A stretch of DNA of 64,000 bases from Rhyacophila brunnea (taxonomy: Eukaryota > Arthropoda > Insecta > Trichoptera > Rhyacophilidae), in NCBI GenBank assembly GCA_022495005.1, contig JAGYXB010001020.1, forward strand, positions 620,001-684,000, given 5' to 3'. This document shows, piece by piece, positions 12,313-23,689 of the stretch. Made by a program: the position numbers and the translations under genes. Position 1 is the first letter of the stretch. The number at the start of each line of letters is the position of its first letter. The notes beneath the pieces are model-generated. The model had not been told where the DNA came from and did no database searches. It worked only from the letters and a program-made list of their open reading frames with translations.

Positions 12313-12867
12313 AAAACAACCGTGAAAGCCTCAAACATTATATAAACCGAGTATTCGTCTGGTGCACAAAAAAGGTCCGGTTTCTAAAATTACCAAATAT
12401 TTTCTTCTGGTGGTTATTCTATCTATACCATACAAATTATTTGAGTCTATTTTGCATCAGTAAATTTATAAACATATATATTCAAATAACTGACGTTCGG
12501 CATCGATTTCCATCTGTTCGTTCAACATTTACAAACCTTATAGAATATTATATACTCGTTTATTTGAAACAAAATATCAAGTTTATGCTAGTTACGAGTA
12601 TACGAGAAATCTTCACATTTTATTTAAATTACTTGCAGTAGGAACTATAAATTGTATGTATTTTTTTAAATCACACCTTTCGTCTTGCTTCCATTTATAG
12701 AATATACTGACGTTTATCAAACTCTTTCAAGTGTTCATCAAGGATCAAATAAATCTTGGCCCAATTATGCTTTGAATATCACGAATGAAATTATTTTTTT
12801 ACTATTTGCAGATTTTAAATAAAATATTATGTGCCAATTCATAACAAGCTGGATTATTATACAGATA

Positions 12868-14738
12868 CTAGCTGACCCAGCAAACGTTGTTCTGCCATAT
12901 AAATTATTTCTAGTGAATATTTTGGTTGTTAAATAAAAAATAACGAATGTATCGTAAGTGTGTGGGGATGGGATATATGACAGAAAGAGGAATAGAGCGC
13001 TGTAGACGATGACCGCCGATAAAAACAAAAAAACATCAACCATTCATTTTCTCAATTCAAAATGAGTAATGATGTTCATAATGAATGAATTACCTGTGAC
13101 AGGATCTCGTTGTTTAATGTTTATACAATATCCGTCTTGTCCCTTCCAGAAAATTAGCGGATATTGGAGAGCGTCGTATGAACGGTGTGTGTCAGCGATG
13201 AACTCCAGATTATTGTTTCTTCTTCGAATCACGATTTCTCGCGTCGATGTGCGGTCGCCAACCATGATTCCAGCAATGTCGTCAATAACAGGCGCATTGA
13301 ATCGACGCACGTGCTCTCCAGCTGGTGTTTTATCAGGATTGATGACAATAGCGTGATTGTCACTTTGCAATTCGTGCATGTGTGCTTTGAAGAATTTCAA
13401 TAATTCATTATGCTCATTTAACAGGGCGTCCAGTTCGCCGACGATACGCCTGGCATTAGGCGAATTGAGGCTATTGTAGCCGCAACGTGCATCCACATGA
13501 TTGATGTCCTCACCGCCCATGAAGTAGATTTGTAAAAATTATGTGGTTCGTTTGGCATTGGCAGCAATGAGCCTACTTTGTGGTATACTTGGCCTTTGAT
13601 TTTGAACGTAGAATGGAATTGTTGACCATTTGCCGCAGTATTGTGAACTATTTCTGTTGCTCCGAACGAAGTCTTTTGGAAGCATGAATTGAATGTGCGA
13701 ATGGACTTCAGGAGCAGGTTTGAATCTGGAACCGTGCCGATGAGCAAGCCGTTCAATGGTTCTGGTGGTATCTCAATTTCTGGTAGTTGCACTTTTCCTG
13801 ATGCGCAACACATCCCGGCTGACTCATGTTTGAATTTGAGCGCATGACAATGGGGACATTCTTTGTCCATAGCACCAATCAGCACTTTTGGATGAGCGGA
13901 ATATTCAATATCTGGCTCGTACTCGAATGCGAGACGAAGGAACGAAGCGGATGTAAATGTTCGATGTACTTGTTGGCGTTGTCGGTCATTTGCGCTGCGT
14001 GTGTTAACTAAGAACCGGCGCGCTTGCTTCCGTTCCAATTGTCGTTGTTGATTTCGTTCAGCTCGTGCCTCTTGTGATTGGGATGCACGCAATTGCAACA
14101 TGCTTACACGCACGTTTTTGTTATCTTGTTGGATTTGTTCGTCTGTTCTTTCTGCTCTACTATTTCGCATGTTTGTTGCTTTATTTGTTCGACGGCCCAA
14201 ATGGCCCCCCTTGCGTCTTGATGGCATTATGCACTGTAATACACGCACATAAAAATAGATAAATTAAAATAAATCGTACAAAATTTTGCACGCACTACGT
14301 TGTGATATGCCGAATGAAATGTCAAAATGACGCGACGCTTCTTTTGAATTCTTCTCGGACGTAGCGCCATCTGTCATTCAACAACATAAATAATTTCGTT
14401 CTGTTTGAAATACGAACGACGGTTAAATTTGTTCATACAAAAATAATAAAATCGCGAATAAAAAATGGGAGGGTGGAGGTAGGAGGGTGAAAATTTGGGG
14501 TTATAGGTATTTTTTAATGCAAAATAATAAAAAAAATACAAAAAGAAATTTTCAAAAAAATAAAAGAAAAAATTTTCTGGATAGAGATACCCTAATCACC
14601 TAGCGGTATGAAATATACTTGTTGACCTATTCTCATAGCTAAAAAATATACATAAAAAAATTCATAAAAATCGGTCAAGCCATTTCGGAGGAGTTTGACC
14701 ACAAACATCGTGACACGAGATTTTTATATATATAGAGA
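12868..14738 (-). mobile_element. Helitron with both ends, internally deleted
   Basis: Reading the minus strand, the element begins TCTCTATATATATAAAAAT after a host A (14739) and ends GGGTCAGCTAG before a host T (12867). That is the Helitron rule: 5' TC, 3' CTRR, insertion between A and T, no target duplication. The subterminal GCAAACGTTGTTCTGCC, as read on plus, is the usual 3' hairpin region. At 1871 bp it is far shorter than an autonomous Helitron. It retains only an N-terminal Helitron-helicase-like piece followed by a jump to 3' sequence. A related fragment lies at 53040-54070. Confidence 0.85.
13044..14248 (-). pseudogene. Helitron helicase-like N-terminal domain, frameshifted
   Basis: The minus frame from ATG 14248 runs through a basic, Arg/Gln-rich leader, then the Helitron-helicase-like N-terminal domain with HPKVLIGAMDKECPHCHALK and further Cys residues (a CxxC zinc-binding style module), then LLPMPNEPHN. 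At about 13540, one T missing from a T-run shifts the frame. The protein continues in the second frame as MGGEDINHVDARCGYNSLNS, then DKTPAGEHVRRFNAP and THRSYDALQYPLIFWKGQDG, all typical of eukaryotic Helitron polyproteins. It stops at 13044. The Rep HUH motifs and SF1 helicase expected downstream are deleted. The lesion is recent-looking because both halves are otherwise open. Confidence 0.85.
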
Positions 14739-14962
14739 TAAATTGTAAAATAATCTGAATTCTCTTATTGAAATTTGGTCAAAAAGAATTTGAATTGAGT
14801 ACTAACAAAATGTGTCTATATTACTTTTTCTAGGTCAAGATATCGAATTGAATCATGCGCTGGTGGGATGGTGTATAATATGCTTTTTAAACTTAGGAAG
14901 AATTTGAAAAAAAAAACTTTTTCTTATTTTGTTATAATCTATGTAAGTAATATACTATAGAC

Positions 14963-15827
14963 CAGGGTTTCTCAAACTTTTTCTGCAATGGAACACTTCT
15001 CAAACCCGGAAATTTTAACGGAACACTTTGTTTATTGTCTAGGTTATTTATTAGCGCAGTTGACTGTTCTGCCAATTTTGGCAACTGTCGTTAAACTGAC
15101 AAAACTTGTCAACCGGTCAGGTAAAGACAATATACCCCATCTTTTTCATGCACATGGTGTGAGAAAAGATGGTCCTCTGCCCTAGATCATGGCCCCTACA
15201 TCCCGAAGCAAGCCCCCAGGCTAGGATCTTTGGCGGGCCCCCTACTTATCGCTAAGATTAAAGGCAATGTGACGATCTACAATTGCAAATTCCAAATGGT
15301 GTTCAAAATAAAATTAAGGGTATTTTTAGCAATTTTTGTATTTTTAATACACCCACTTTTATGTTGATATGCACAATTTATTATGGACATGTCAAATATC
15401 GACAATAATCAAAGATTGTAAGTATGGCAAAACCACATATTATTAAATTTGAAGTGAACCAGCGCCGCTGTCGACATATTTTTACTATTAGTGCATGTTT
15501 GTGATGTGTGTTTATCTCATTTGGCTGGTCGATCTCTCACGCCGGGCCTCCCGTAAGCCCAGGTCTCTAGGCTAGAGGCCTGTTAGCTCCGCTCCTTGTG
15601 GGAGCCATGACCTATCTAGATACTTGACGTCATAAATATCTCTCGTCACTCGTCTTTCAATATGAAATAGATTCTTTAATTATTTTAATTTTACTTATTT
15701 TACTTCTACTTAGTAGAAGATCTTTAAATGTGTTGCAGTGTATAAAACCTTTCCAAATGGTCGCGGAACACCTATTCAGGTTTGGCGGAACACTTGTGTT
15801 TCACAAAACATAGTTTGGGAAACCCTG
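14963..15827. mobile_element. Non-autonomous hAT element, 865 bp, 8-bp TSD
   Basis: The left terminus is CAGGGTTTCTCAAACTTTTT and the right terminus, read inward, is CAGGGTTTCCCAAACTATG. The flanks are a perfect 8-bp duplication CTATAGAC at 14955-14962 and 15828-15835. Termini starting CAG with 8-bp duplications define the hAT superfamily. There is no transposase; two GC-richer patches (15170-15250, 15530-15610) carry no readable protein. It interrupts a copy of repeat I. Confidence 0.92.
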
Positions 15828-15835
15828 CTATAGAC

Positions 15836-16115
15836 TATTACACCATTTGGTTTTTTTAAAAAGAGGTGTTTGATATTACAAATATACTCAAAATAAAAAA
15901 AATTAACTTGTGTAAGATAATATTATTATGTTTTGCAAATTGATTCTTTGCATGATTAAATTAACACTAACTATAGTGGCAATCTGAGGTAAGATATTGG
16001 AACATTATTTGACTAAATATTATATTTTCACTCACACATCTCTTCCAAATTGTTTCTTTTGATGTGTAACATTTATTGTCATCCTGTCGTTTTTAATCTC
16101 AAGTTTTTAGTGAAA
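15836..16115 (+). repeat. Repeat family I, copy 1
   Basis: From TATTACACCATTTGG to the CATCCTGTCG region this matches 17785-18055, with the shared TTTGACTAAA and TGCATGATTAAATT blocks. It continues to the left of the hAT insertion (ATCTATGTAAG...). Confidence 0.7.
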
Positions 16116-16726
16116 GTTTTAAAAATGATTTCAAAATAAATGTTTACAACAATGGTTACGACAACTCTAGCTTTGTGCACAACAAAATATACGTCACAAT
16201 AGTGAAGTATTCTATACAACAGCGACAAGCACCTGCTTTAAAAATGCCTTTATCGGAGTATACGCAAAACTTTGTCGGTATTTATATGTCATCACTGTAC
16301 GGAGATATTCAACTATCTCTTTCCCAACCTAACGAACGCGAAAAATGCATTTGCGTTCAGTTTTTCATCGCATTTTTCTGAAGTTACTCCAATATGATTA
16401 ATTTTTAGTGGGAGGGAGCGGGTGCCAGTAATGGTGTTTGTACTTAATAAGTTTTTAAATCATTAACCTTATAAAGCGATCTAATCGACATAAAAAAGGA
16501 AGACGTTGAAAAGAGAGTAAAATGTGTTCTTTATCTCAAAATTATCGTAAATAGGTCATCGTCATAGATGACGGTTTTTATTTTGCACATTGCATCATTG
16601 ATGACATAAAATATTATGTAAATTTTACATTGTTCTTTTCTTCATATTTCTACCTACATACTATCGTGTGGTTGCTGCCAAAAGTTAGCATGTTGATAAT
16701 TTAGGTATTTAGAGTTAACAACCAAT
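16116..16726. other. AT-rich spacer
   Basis: Contains an open frame at 16175-16381 with no family resemblance. Nothing else supported. Confidence 0.45.
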
Positions 16727-17109
16727 CTGTATACCAGAGGTAAACTATTGTAACTCCATAAATCGTGAAATGGAGTTATTGTTATATTATTGTTACTTCA
16801 TTACTTATCCTGCATACGTGGTAAACAGCTGTAACTCATAAAACTCTTATTATAAAAGTTAAAAATTAAAAATGTCATTGTAACCCCATAACTATTAGAG
16901 GTAAACAACAGTAAGAAAATATACAATTCATTTGATGGAACTTATAATCGAACTACAGCGGTAAACAAACAAAAAGGTTTTGATAAATAGATAAATTTTA
17001 TCTTTGTCCATTCACGAATTCCACAAGTTGAAAGTTCCAAAAATCACAAATTCGTCTCTCCTGTGAAGTTGTTATTTTGGATTTACCGTTGTTTACCTCA
17101 GGTATACAG
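16727..17109. mobile_element. Foldback family J, copy 1
   Basis: Termini CTGTATACCAGAGGTAAAC and, from the right, CTGTATACCTGAGGTAAAC are inverted repeats. The motif GGTAAAC(A/T)..TGTAA recurs at 16739, 16822, 16898 and, inverted, near 17087. Blocks are shared with the longer element at 45199-46069, one of them in the opposite relative orientation. No coding capacity. Confidence 0.75.
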
Positions 17110-17699
17110 CAATTATGTGTCTATATTATTATAAATATGTATGTTAGAAAAACATCAAGGGCATCCGATAAATAACATCCACATAAAGCACAAATAAATT
17201 AGCACTATTCCGTATTTTAGACGACATGTCAGACTTCAAATTTCAATTACTCTATTACATGAATTTGAGACTAACCAACTTTTATCAGTAACCCACGATT
17301 AACTACCATTATAAAAAAAATTGTTTTTAAGCCTCATAGTACTGAAAGAAAATGTAAATAAAAAATTTTACCGCATAATTGAATATGTACTGAATTTCAA
17401 TTATCTAGTTTTATGTACGAGACATAGGTGAAAACGCCGTCAAGCGTTTAATCACAGATATAAATGACGCATATCTAGTGTCCAAGTGAAGTTAATAATT
17501 ATAAGGTTTATAATTCGGACTAACCATAACTCTTTGACATAAATGTCACATCACAGTATATGTACATTAACTTCGGAGGGATTCAACGACGCATCATTAA
17601 TTATTAGTGGATTTTAAGTACCCATTACCGGGTATTTTCCAAAATGTACATGTCCAATGCGATGAAAATAAAAACTCATGATAATTTGTCAACTAGAGA

Positions 17700-18147
17700 A
17701 ATCAGTGGTGGTTTTTCATGAACCAATTGAGGCATTTGTTTTGTCAGATGGTATCAAACCCTTAAAATCTACATAAAATAGGCTATTACACCGTTTGATT
17801 CTTTTAAAAAGAAGTGTACATTTACCGATATACTCAAAACAAATAGACGAATAGCTGTAAGATAATATTAGAATATATTTTCTGCAATTTGATTATGTGC
17901 ATGATTAAATTGCAGAAGTAAGATATTGGCATATTATTTGACTAAACATTATCTTTTCACTGACATTATCCCTTCTAAATTTATGCTTGCAGTTCTATTG
18001 TTTTATGTGGTATGTACCATTTAGTGTCATCGTGTCTTTTTTAATGGGAAATTTTTTGTGTTTTAATATTAAAAAGGATAAATCAGTGGAGGTTTTTTAT
18101 TAACCAATTGAGGCATTTGATTTGTCAGATGGTATCAAACTCTTAAA
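17700..18147. mobile_element. Repeat I copy 2 between 68-bp direct repeats
   Basis: A 68-bp segment (17700-17767, AATCAGTGG...CTTAAAA) recurs at 18080-18147 with few mismatches. Between them lies a copy of repeat I (17785-18055). Direct terminal repeats around a non-coding core resemble a terminal-repeat retrotransposon in miniature, but primer-binding and polypurine tracts were not seen, so tandem duplication is equally possible. Confidence 0.5.
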
Positions 18148-19772
18148 AAGTTACAAATTTTTAACAATTTGACTGCATTAGAAAATCTTATAAAACGTAA
18201 TCTTATATTTTTGACACACAATGGTGATAACATTTTTTCTACATTATAAAGACTAACCTTTATGGAAAACACAATATACGACATGTTACAAGTCCTGTGT
18301 TTTATATACGCAGAACGCATTAGGTCATTATCATGCTTTCTATCAGAATAAAAAAATAACAATATGATTTAATAATGTTTCTATTTTCTCACCATTATAT
18401 CCTATGCCTTTGTGCATTTTACCAGGACGTAGGGCGTAAAATTGTAAACATTTTGGCATTTAAAACAAAAAAACAGAAAAAACTGAAATAATGCGTTTTG
18501 TCAGTATACCCTCGATATAATTTACAAAAATATTGGAGCTTTATAGAACCTTAAATAATATACATTATCATAATACTCAAATTAAATTAAATTATTAGTC
18601 AGATTGTGTTTCTAAATGTACAATGTATAATATGCTTTGTGACTATAAATTTAATATTCATTGAACATCAGTACAATACACTAAAAGATGATTATCTTTT
18701 TCACCCTTCAATACCGAGATTAAAAATTCTGTTCCACGATTGGCATTTTTAATATTATGTGTATAATTTCTAATAGGATTCCAATATTGATACCAAGTAT
18801 TCCATAAACTACAGTGATGCCGCAACGGAGATCTTCATGGTACAGGTTTGATATGATAAGAGGTACTAGATCTGATACGTCGATTCAAAAGAATTAGCAT
18901 TATTTTGTGAAAAAAAAATTGAATTATATAATAGATATTTTTTTAATTAAACCGATTTATTCGTTGAATAATAAAATAATGATAAGGAATTGTTGTTATT
19001 TTAACATTATTTGGGACCTCTTAGAACATTTTTATTAAAATAAATAAATCTAAAATTTTGAGAGACATCTAGACACTTTCTCCAAATCAAGCAAAGGGCC
19101 TATTGTTATTATAGTGATTCAAAATTTAAAAAAAAACTGATCGCTAATATTAACTCGTAACACATTAAAATACGTTGGACACATATTTGTTGATAAAACC
19201 TGGTGTAAACTGTATTATTGCAAACAAACAGTTACATATTATATTACATTGAGAATTATTATAATAATTATAGAGAACAATTAATAATAATGAAAAAAGA
19301 GTAAAACAAAATAAACGAAAAAAGTATAAAATTAAACAATATATTATATATTAAATAAACCAATAAAATATTAATTATAAAACTGTTGATAGGTATAAAT
19401 GCTATGTTTCTCCAAGTATATAAGATACCTCCTCCAGTCTCCTGGATACCTCAAGAGTAGGCACTTAAAACAACGATTGCATTACCTCTTTGGATTTTTA
19501 TGCTTATTCACTGTCTTGGGTACTCAGTTAAACGACACTCACCTGTCTTATCAGTCAACCACCAACCTATCTCAGCCACCGTCTACAAAGCCGAAGGTCC
19601 ACATGATCCAAATATCTTGAAACCTATGGTACGGACAGTAGTATTTTTAGGCTTTGTTAGACTCCGCCAAAAGAACTGCTAAAGCTGACGATTAAACTGA
19701 CTAATATTGATTGGCTTGTAAGGTACATCGACCGGAATCGAAATCCGATTAATGAAGATTTTTCAAAAAAAA
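18148..19772. other. AT-rich spacer with a GC-richer patch
   Basis: Mostly AT-rich. The patch 19400-19690 is compositionally more complex and open in two frames, but matches no family I know; part of it (19415-19465) loosely resembles 20566-20615, suggesting an old repeat. Confidence 0.4.
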
Positions 19773-20290
19773 AATCGGTGTGTGTACTTATGTACGCGCG
19801 TTAGAAGTTATATTTCTTTGGCGTAACAAAACAAAAACAAAACTTATGATAAACTAGATTCTTTGACTAGCTCTTAATTATCTTGTTAAAGTACACACTC
19901 AAGAAATAGGACAGCTTATTGGAACGCATTGGTTTATTTCTATACACTTTAACTTATATTACTAAATTATATAATTATGTATCGTTGTTTTTATTTTTAA
20001 AGTAACAACTGCCACTATGGCGTTTAATAGTTATTTACGTGAGAAATTGCAAATGGCCGACAATAATAAATTCGCTGCCTAGGCAACGGAACAATTCTAA
20101 ACTTTAATATAATACTGTATAATTGTCACGATTTCAGTATCATACTGTGGCGTAAAGGTAGTACGTTCGGCTGATAACCGAACAATCGGTGGTTCGAATC
20201 CAATCGAGTGTGTTTTTTTCGTGTGAAAAAATAAATTATGTGTTACATGTCACACGCCAAAAATACACTCTGATCTGATTTTCCAAACGC
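19773..20290 (+). mobile_element. Repeat family B, copy 1, with tRNA-Ile-like segment
   Basis: About 518 bp, from GGTGTGTGTACTTATGTACG to about ACACTCTGATCTGATTTTCC. Inverted copy at 28269-28734 and a truncated copy at 41138-41468. The palindromic core TGCCTAGGCA (20078) is conserved. Unusually for a SINE, the tRNA-like part sits near the end of the shared body rather than at its start. Confidence 0.8.
20142..20211 (+). tRNA. tRNA-Ile(GAT)-like relic inside repeat B
   Basis: The anticodon arm is perfect: TTCGG (20166-20170), loop CTGATAA, CCGAA (20178-20182), with anticodon GAT at 20173-20175. The T arm has GGTTCGAATCC. The acceptor stem and D arm pair poorly, so this is a tRNA-derived relic rather than a working gene. 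The copy at 28.4 kb has lost the middle of this segment. Confidence 0.55.
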
Positions 20291-20893
20291 GGGAAAAGAA
20301 GTATAACTAATTCAATAATACAATTTAAGTGATTTATCTTTCACAATTCGTATGCTACCCATGAATCTATTACCCAGTAATCCATATACTATAACACTAT
20401 TTCGTAGATGAACGCATATTACCGCCAGAAATGTAGGCTGTACTTTGGTTATAAATAGTTTACTTTGCCAAATGTTTAGTGCGCTGTAGGCAGTCTTGAT
20501 TCAAAACTTTACTTGCAGATCAAAGATAGATAGATCTTTGGGACTAAAAAAATATTAGGGTTTGGTAGATACTAGATACCATCAGAGAATCTTATATACC
20601 TTAAGATTAGGCATATTTTGTTGGAATAAACCAAACTTAATTCACTCGCATACCCACACCATAGAAATTATGTGTTAAAAATAAATATCTTTTACTATAA
20701 CGTATACCTACTCTGCTAGTATACATACTTGGTGGTGTTATCATAGTATGACGCCGCGTTGCGTGCATGGCAGAACAGAAGCAATGAACCTCCTCTTCCA
20801 AAGGGAGACAAACACATTAGTTTTTTTATAATAAAAAGTGAGGCTAGTAGATAACCAAATCGACTCCAAACCATTGAATTTCTCAGTTCTTAA

Positions 20894-21264
20894 GACGATT
20901 CATCAGTTAAACGGCAAATAATTTTCAACTATAGGCGTGACGAAATTTTGGACTCGCTGGCAGTGGGAGAGCGAACGTCGAGGTCTGAATACGTCAATTT
21001 GTTTCGTGATGGCGACGGGAGTATTAATTCTTAAATCGTGTAATAATGACTAAAAATGTTACCCATTTACTTGAAAAAGAAAACATGTAAATGAATATAT
21101 TATTATTGTTACTAATAGAACAATAAACAGAACATTAAATTGACGCATGTTGGATTTATATGACAAATTATATTTCGTTCGGCATGCGTCATTTGCACCC
21201 GCGACCCGGAATCTGCGCATCGCCTAGCCACGATCTTTTTAGACCATGCCTCAACTGAGGAGCC
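20894..21264. mobile_element. TTAA-flanked MITE, family F, copy 2
   Basis: 371 bp flanked by TTAA (20890-20893, 21265-21268). The left terminus is eroded (GACGATTCATCAGT) but the body AACGGCAAATAATTTTCAAC and the right end CTGAGGAGCC match the other copies. Confidence 0.75.
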
Positions 21265-21268
21265 TTAA

Positions 21269-22099
21269 TCGGTTATGATGTTTTTTCCTCCATGCTCTGA
21301 CAGCTTAGCCTAATAGAATCTACAACTTGCCTGTGTGACGAATTGCAGGATGGCCTACACTCACCTCAGTATCTAATTTATCGCGGGCACTTACTTTCAG
21401 CGATCGTCTCATCGATTCCGCAGGATGCTTAGATGATTGTGTGGTGATTATATTTTAACGTTTCTATATCTATCTCTCTATCGACTATCACGTGACGTCA
21501 CAGTAAGCTGCCGCTACGGGAAAATGTGTATAATGTCATTTTTCTTGGTGCTTAAAATATTATCAGACTGATGCTCCCATCCCGTAGCACATTTTGAACC
21601 TTTAAACGAACATTGTCAGTTTGCAAAATCTGCCGAAATCAATAAAACAACAATGAGGTCACCTCACGTTGAAATGCACTGCATCGACACCCGTATGACA
21701 TTTTGTACGTTTTTTTATTATTTTTACATGCCTACACATTTTTGACATTCGTCAAAATCGCGTGTTTTTTGTTTTTAGCGATTGTATTTTCAATAATAAT
21801 GTTGTTTATTATCCGTGGTCTGCAAGTTCTGTTCAAAATATTATCTATGAATATAATATCTCAAGTAATTTTAATGTACGCACATGTAGAAATTTAATTA
21901 AAATCAGCATGAATAATGAATAACAATTCAAAATACTAATACATTAGAGTGTGCACTATCCATTATTGAGTTTACAGCCACCACTCGTTCAAAATATTAT
22001 ACAGAATGACGAAACCATAGACTAAATTTGTCGCCGTGACAGCGTGATATTCCGCGACATATTGCACCATAATGTATTTCGCGCTTTAGTATCCAGATG
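21269..22099. other. Spacer, no gene seen
   Basis: Less AT-rich around 21300-21500 but no motif recognised. The frame at 21703-21897 is a hydrophobic AT-rich run without family resemblance. Confidence 0.4.
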
Positions 22100-22225
22100 A
22101 ACTTACCGACCTATATATCCAGTTCTTTGCCATGGCATCACTTCAATGACGAACTCTTATCTCACTCTTCAACCATTGGTTTCTTTCATGCTCTTTCTGT
22201 GCTATGTCCAACATGCAGTTGTCTA
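22100..22225 (-). pseudogene. RTE LINE C-terminal fragment
   Basis: The minus strand reads CMLDIAQKEHERNQWLKSEI and then RVRH, collinear with CMLGITRKDRKRNEWFKKQI plus RVRDV of the RTE remnant at 632-702. A stop follows and the match fades. Both ends are truncated. Confidence 0.75.
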
Positions 22226-22776
22226 TAATATACATTAGTTTTTTGAAGTAATGAAGTTTGAAGAATATATGTTTAAGTTTAGTTATCTTCTACATCAAGA
22301 TATACAGATTAGTTGATTATAATTTACACTACAGTTAATAGTAAACACAACCGACCTATTAAAATACTTACATTCAATTTGATACACTTTTAAATCATAT
22401 TATGATCTGTGATAAGTTGTATAATATACTATTAATTGGTAACTGAATTGTATTGAATGAAGAGTGGTAAACTAAGTATGGGTTTTATAATCTGATTAAA
22501 AGGCTATACAAGGCATAAGAAGAAGAATATATTTACCAGAGTGCGGTGTCGAACTGAGGATCGCATATGAAAATAACACGCGGAACAGTTTCAGAGCTGT
22601 ATTTTATACAAAATAATAAAAAATATAATAATGGCAAATTATAAAAATATCGTATAGTATCTATAGGTGACTATTTTTGTGATCGTTATCCTCGTTGCTG
22701 GAATATGGAACTTTTACCGGCCGGAACATTTTGCTAAAATTTATTAAACTATCCATTTGTGTATTTTGCACCGCTT

Positions 22777-22878
22777 ATGGCCCGAACACATTACCATCAC
22801 AAGTTCTATCACGTGCTATCACGTTGATATAGTGATGTCAGCGTAGCACTTGAAGTGATGGTAATGTGTTTGGGCCAT
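22777..22878. repeat. Compact hairpin, about 28-bp arms
   Basis: ATGGCCCGAACACATTACC at 22777 is mirrored by GGTAATGTGTTTGGGCCAT ending at 22878, with one mismatch in that stretch and continued pairing towards the loop (CATCAC.AAGT). The total of about 102 nt could be a small MITE or a hairpin RNA precursor. Confidence 0.7.
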
Positions 22879-23120
22879 TTTGGTAGAAACACGATGATAG
22901 GTATCATAATAATAAAATATGACAACCTACAAAACCATTATGTCAATTACCCATCATTATTAATTGTAGCCCCTTTTCAAATCACTAAAATCAAAGATGC
23001 GCGAAAATTAAAAATATGTAAATTTTCAGAAAATTTAAAAACTTCATATAACGCGTCAAGTTAGTGGCGTGGCACGATACGCGTGAGGTGACCTTATTGT
23101 GCTTCTGATAAATTTTAGCA

Positions 23121-23571
23121 AATTTTTCAACGTTTTTTCTTAGCTCATATTCTTATTTTTCCAGTGGTTTTTTGAGAGTACAAATCTTGCAATCGATTTT
23201 AACTAACTTCCCGACTAGCTAGACATTTGAAACTTTTAGAATATATCATAACACGATGCCAATGCATTTTTTTATTACTTCTAGCCATCTTTAAGTAGAA
23301 TTGAATTCATTTTCAGTTAATTCTGTTTTGTATGAAAAGTTATTTTGACACCATTATTGGTTGCTATGGGTCTGGGGTCCTAACAACTAAATTATTAATA
23401 TATACGTGCGTTACTATGGAAATCAATATAACATTTCAGTATTATTTCTATCAAGTACATTTTTTTTGATCGTTTAAGCTAGTCAAGTCAAGTTTATATG
23501 ATTCAACATAAAATTTAAAAACGTTGTATATTAAAAGTTCTTTTTATCTTGTAATTATTTATAACTGATTG
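23121..23571 (+). mobile_element. Repeat family G, copy 2
   Basis: Same landmarks as the copy at 3457, in the opposite orientation: CTAACTTCCCGACTAGCTAG, TTTTCAGTTAATTCTG, TACGTGCGTTACTATGG and AAAAACGTTGTATATTAAAA. It carries a small deletion in the middle where other copies read GGAAGAAATCCGTAATCC. Confidence 0.8.
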
Positions 23572-23689
23572 GTACTGTTCATTTTCGGGTAAAAATGTGC
23601 TACAGGATTTCTGAGGAGCATCTGTCTGATAACATTTTAAAAACCTTGTAAAACAACATTGCACACGTTTTTCCCGTGACGCGAGCTTA

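Noticed and set aside
12273..12641. 122-codon plus frame
   Set aside because: Starts in the arm of an inverted repeat, AT-rich, no motif or splice evidence.
13069..13403. Plus-strand frames over the Helitron
   Set aside because: Antisense shadows of the Helitron protein on minus.
16735..16980. Telomere-like or tandem satellite array
   Set aside because: The recurring GGTAAAC motif is irregularly spaced and in both orientations, which fits a foldback element rather than a tandem array.
20142..20211. Functional tRNA-Ile gene
   Set aside because: The anticodon arm is perfect but the acceptor and D stems fail, and the segment is part of a multicopy repeat.
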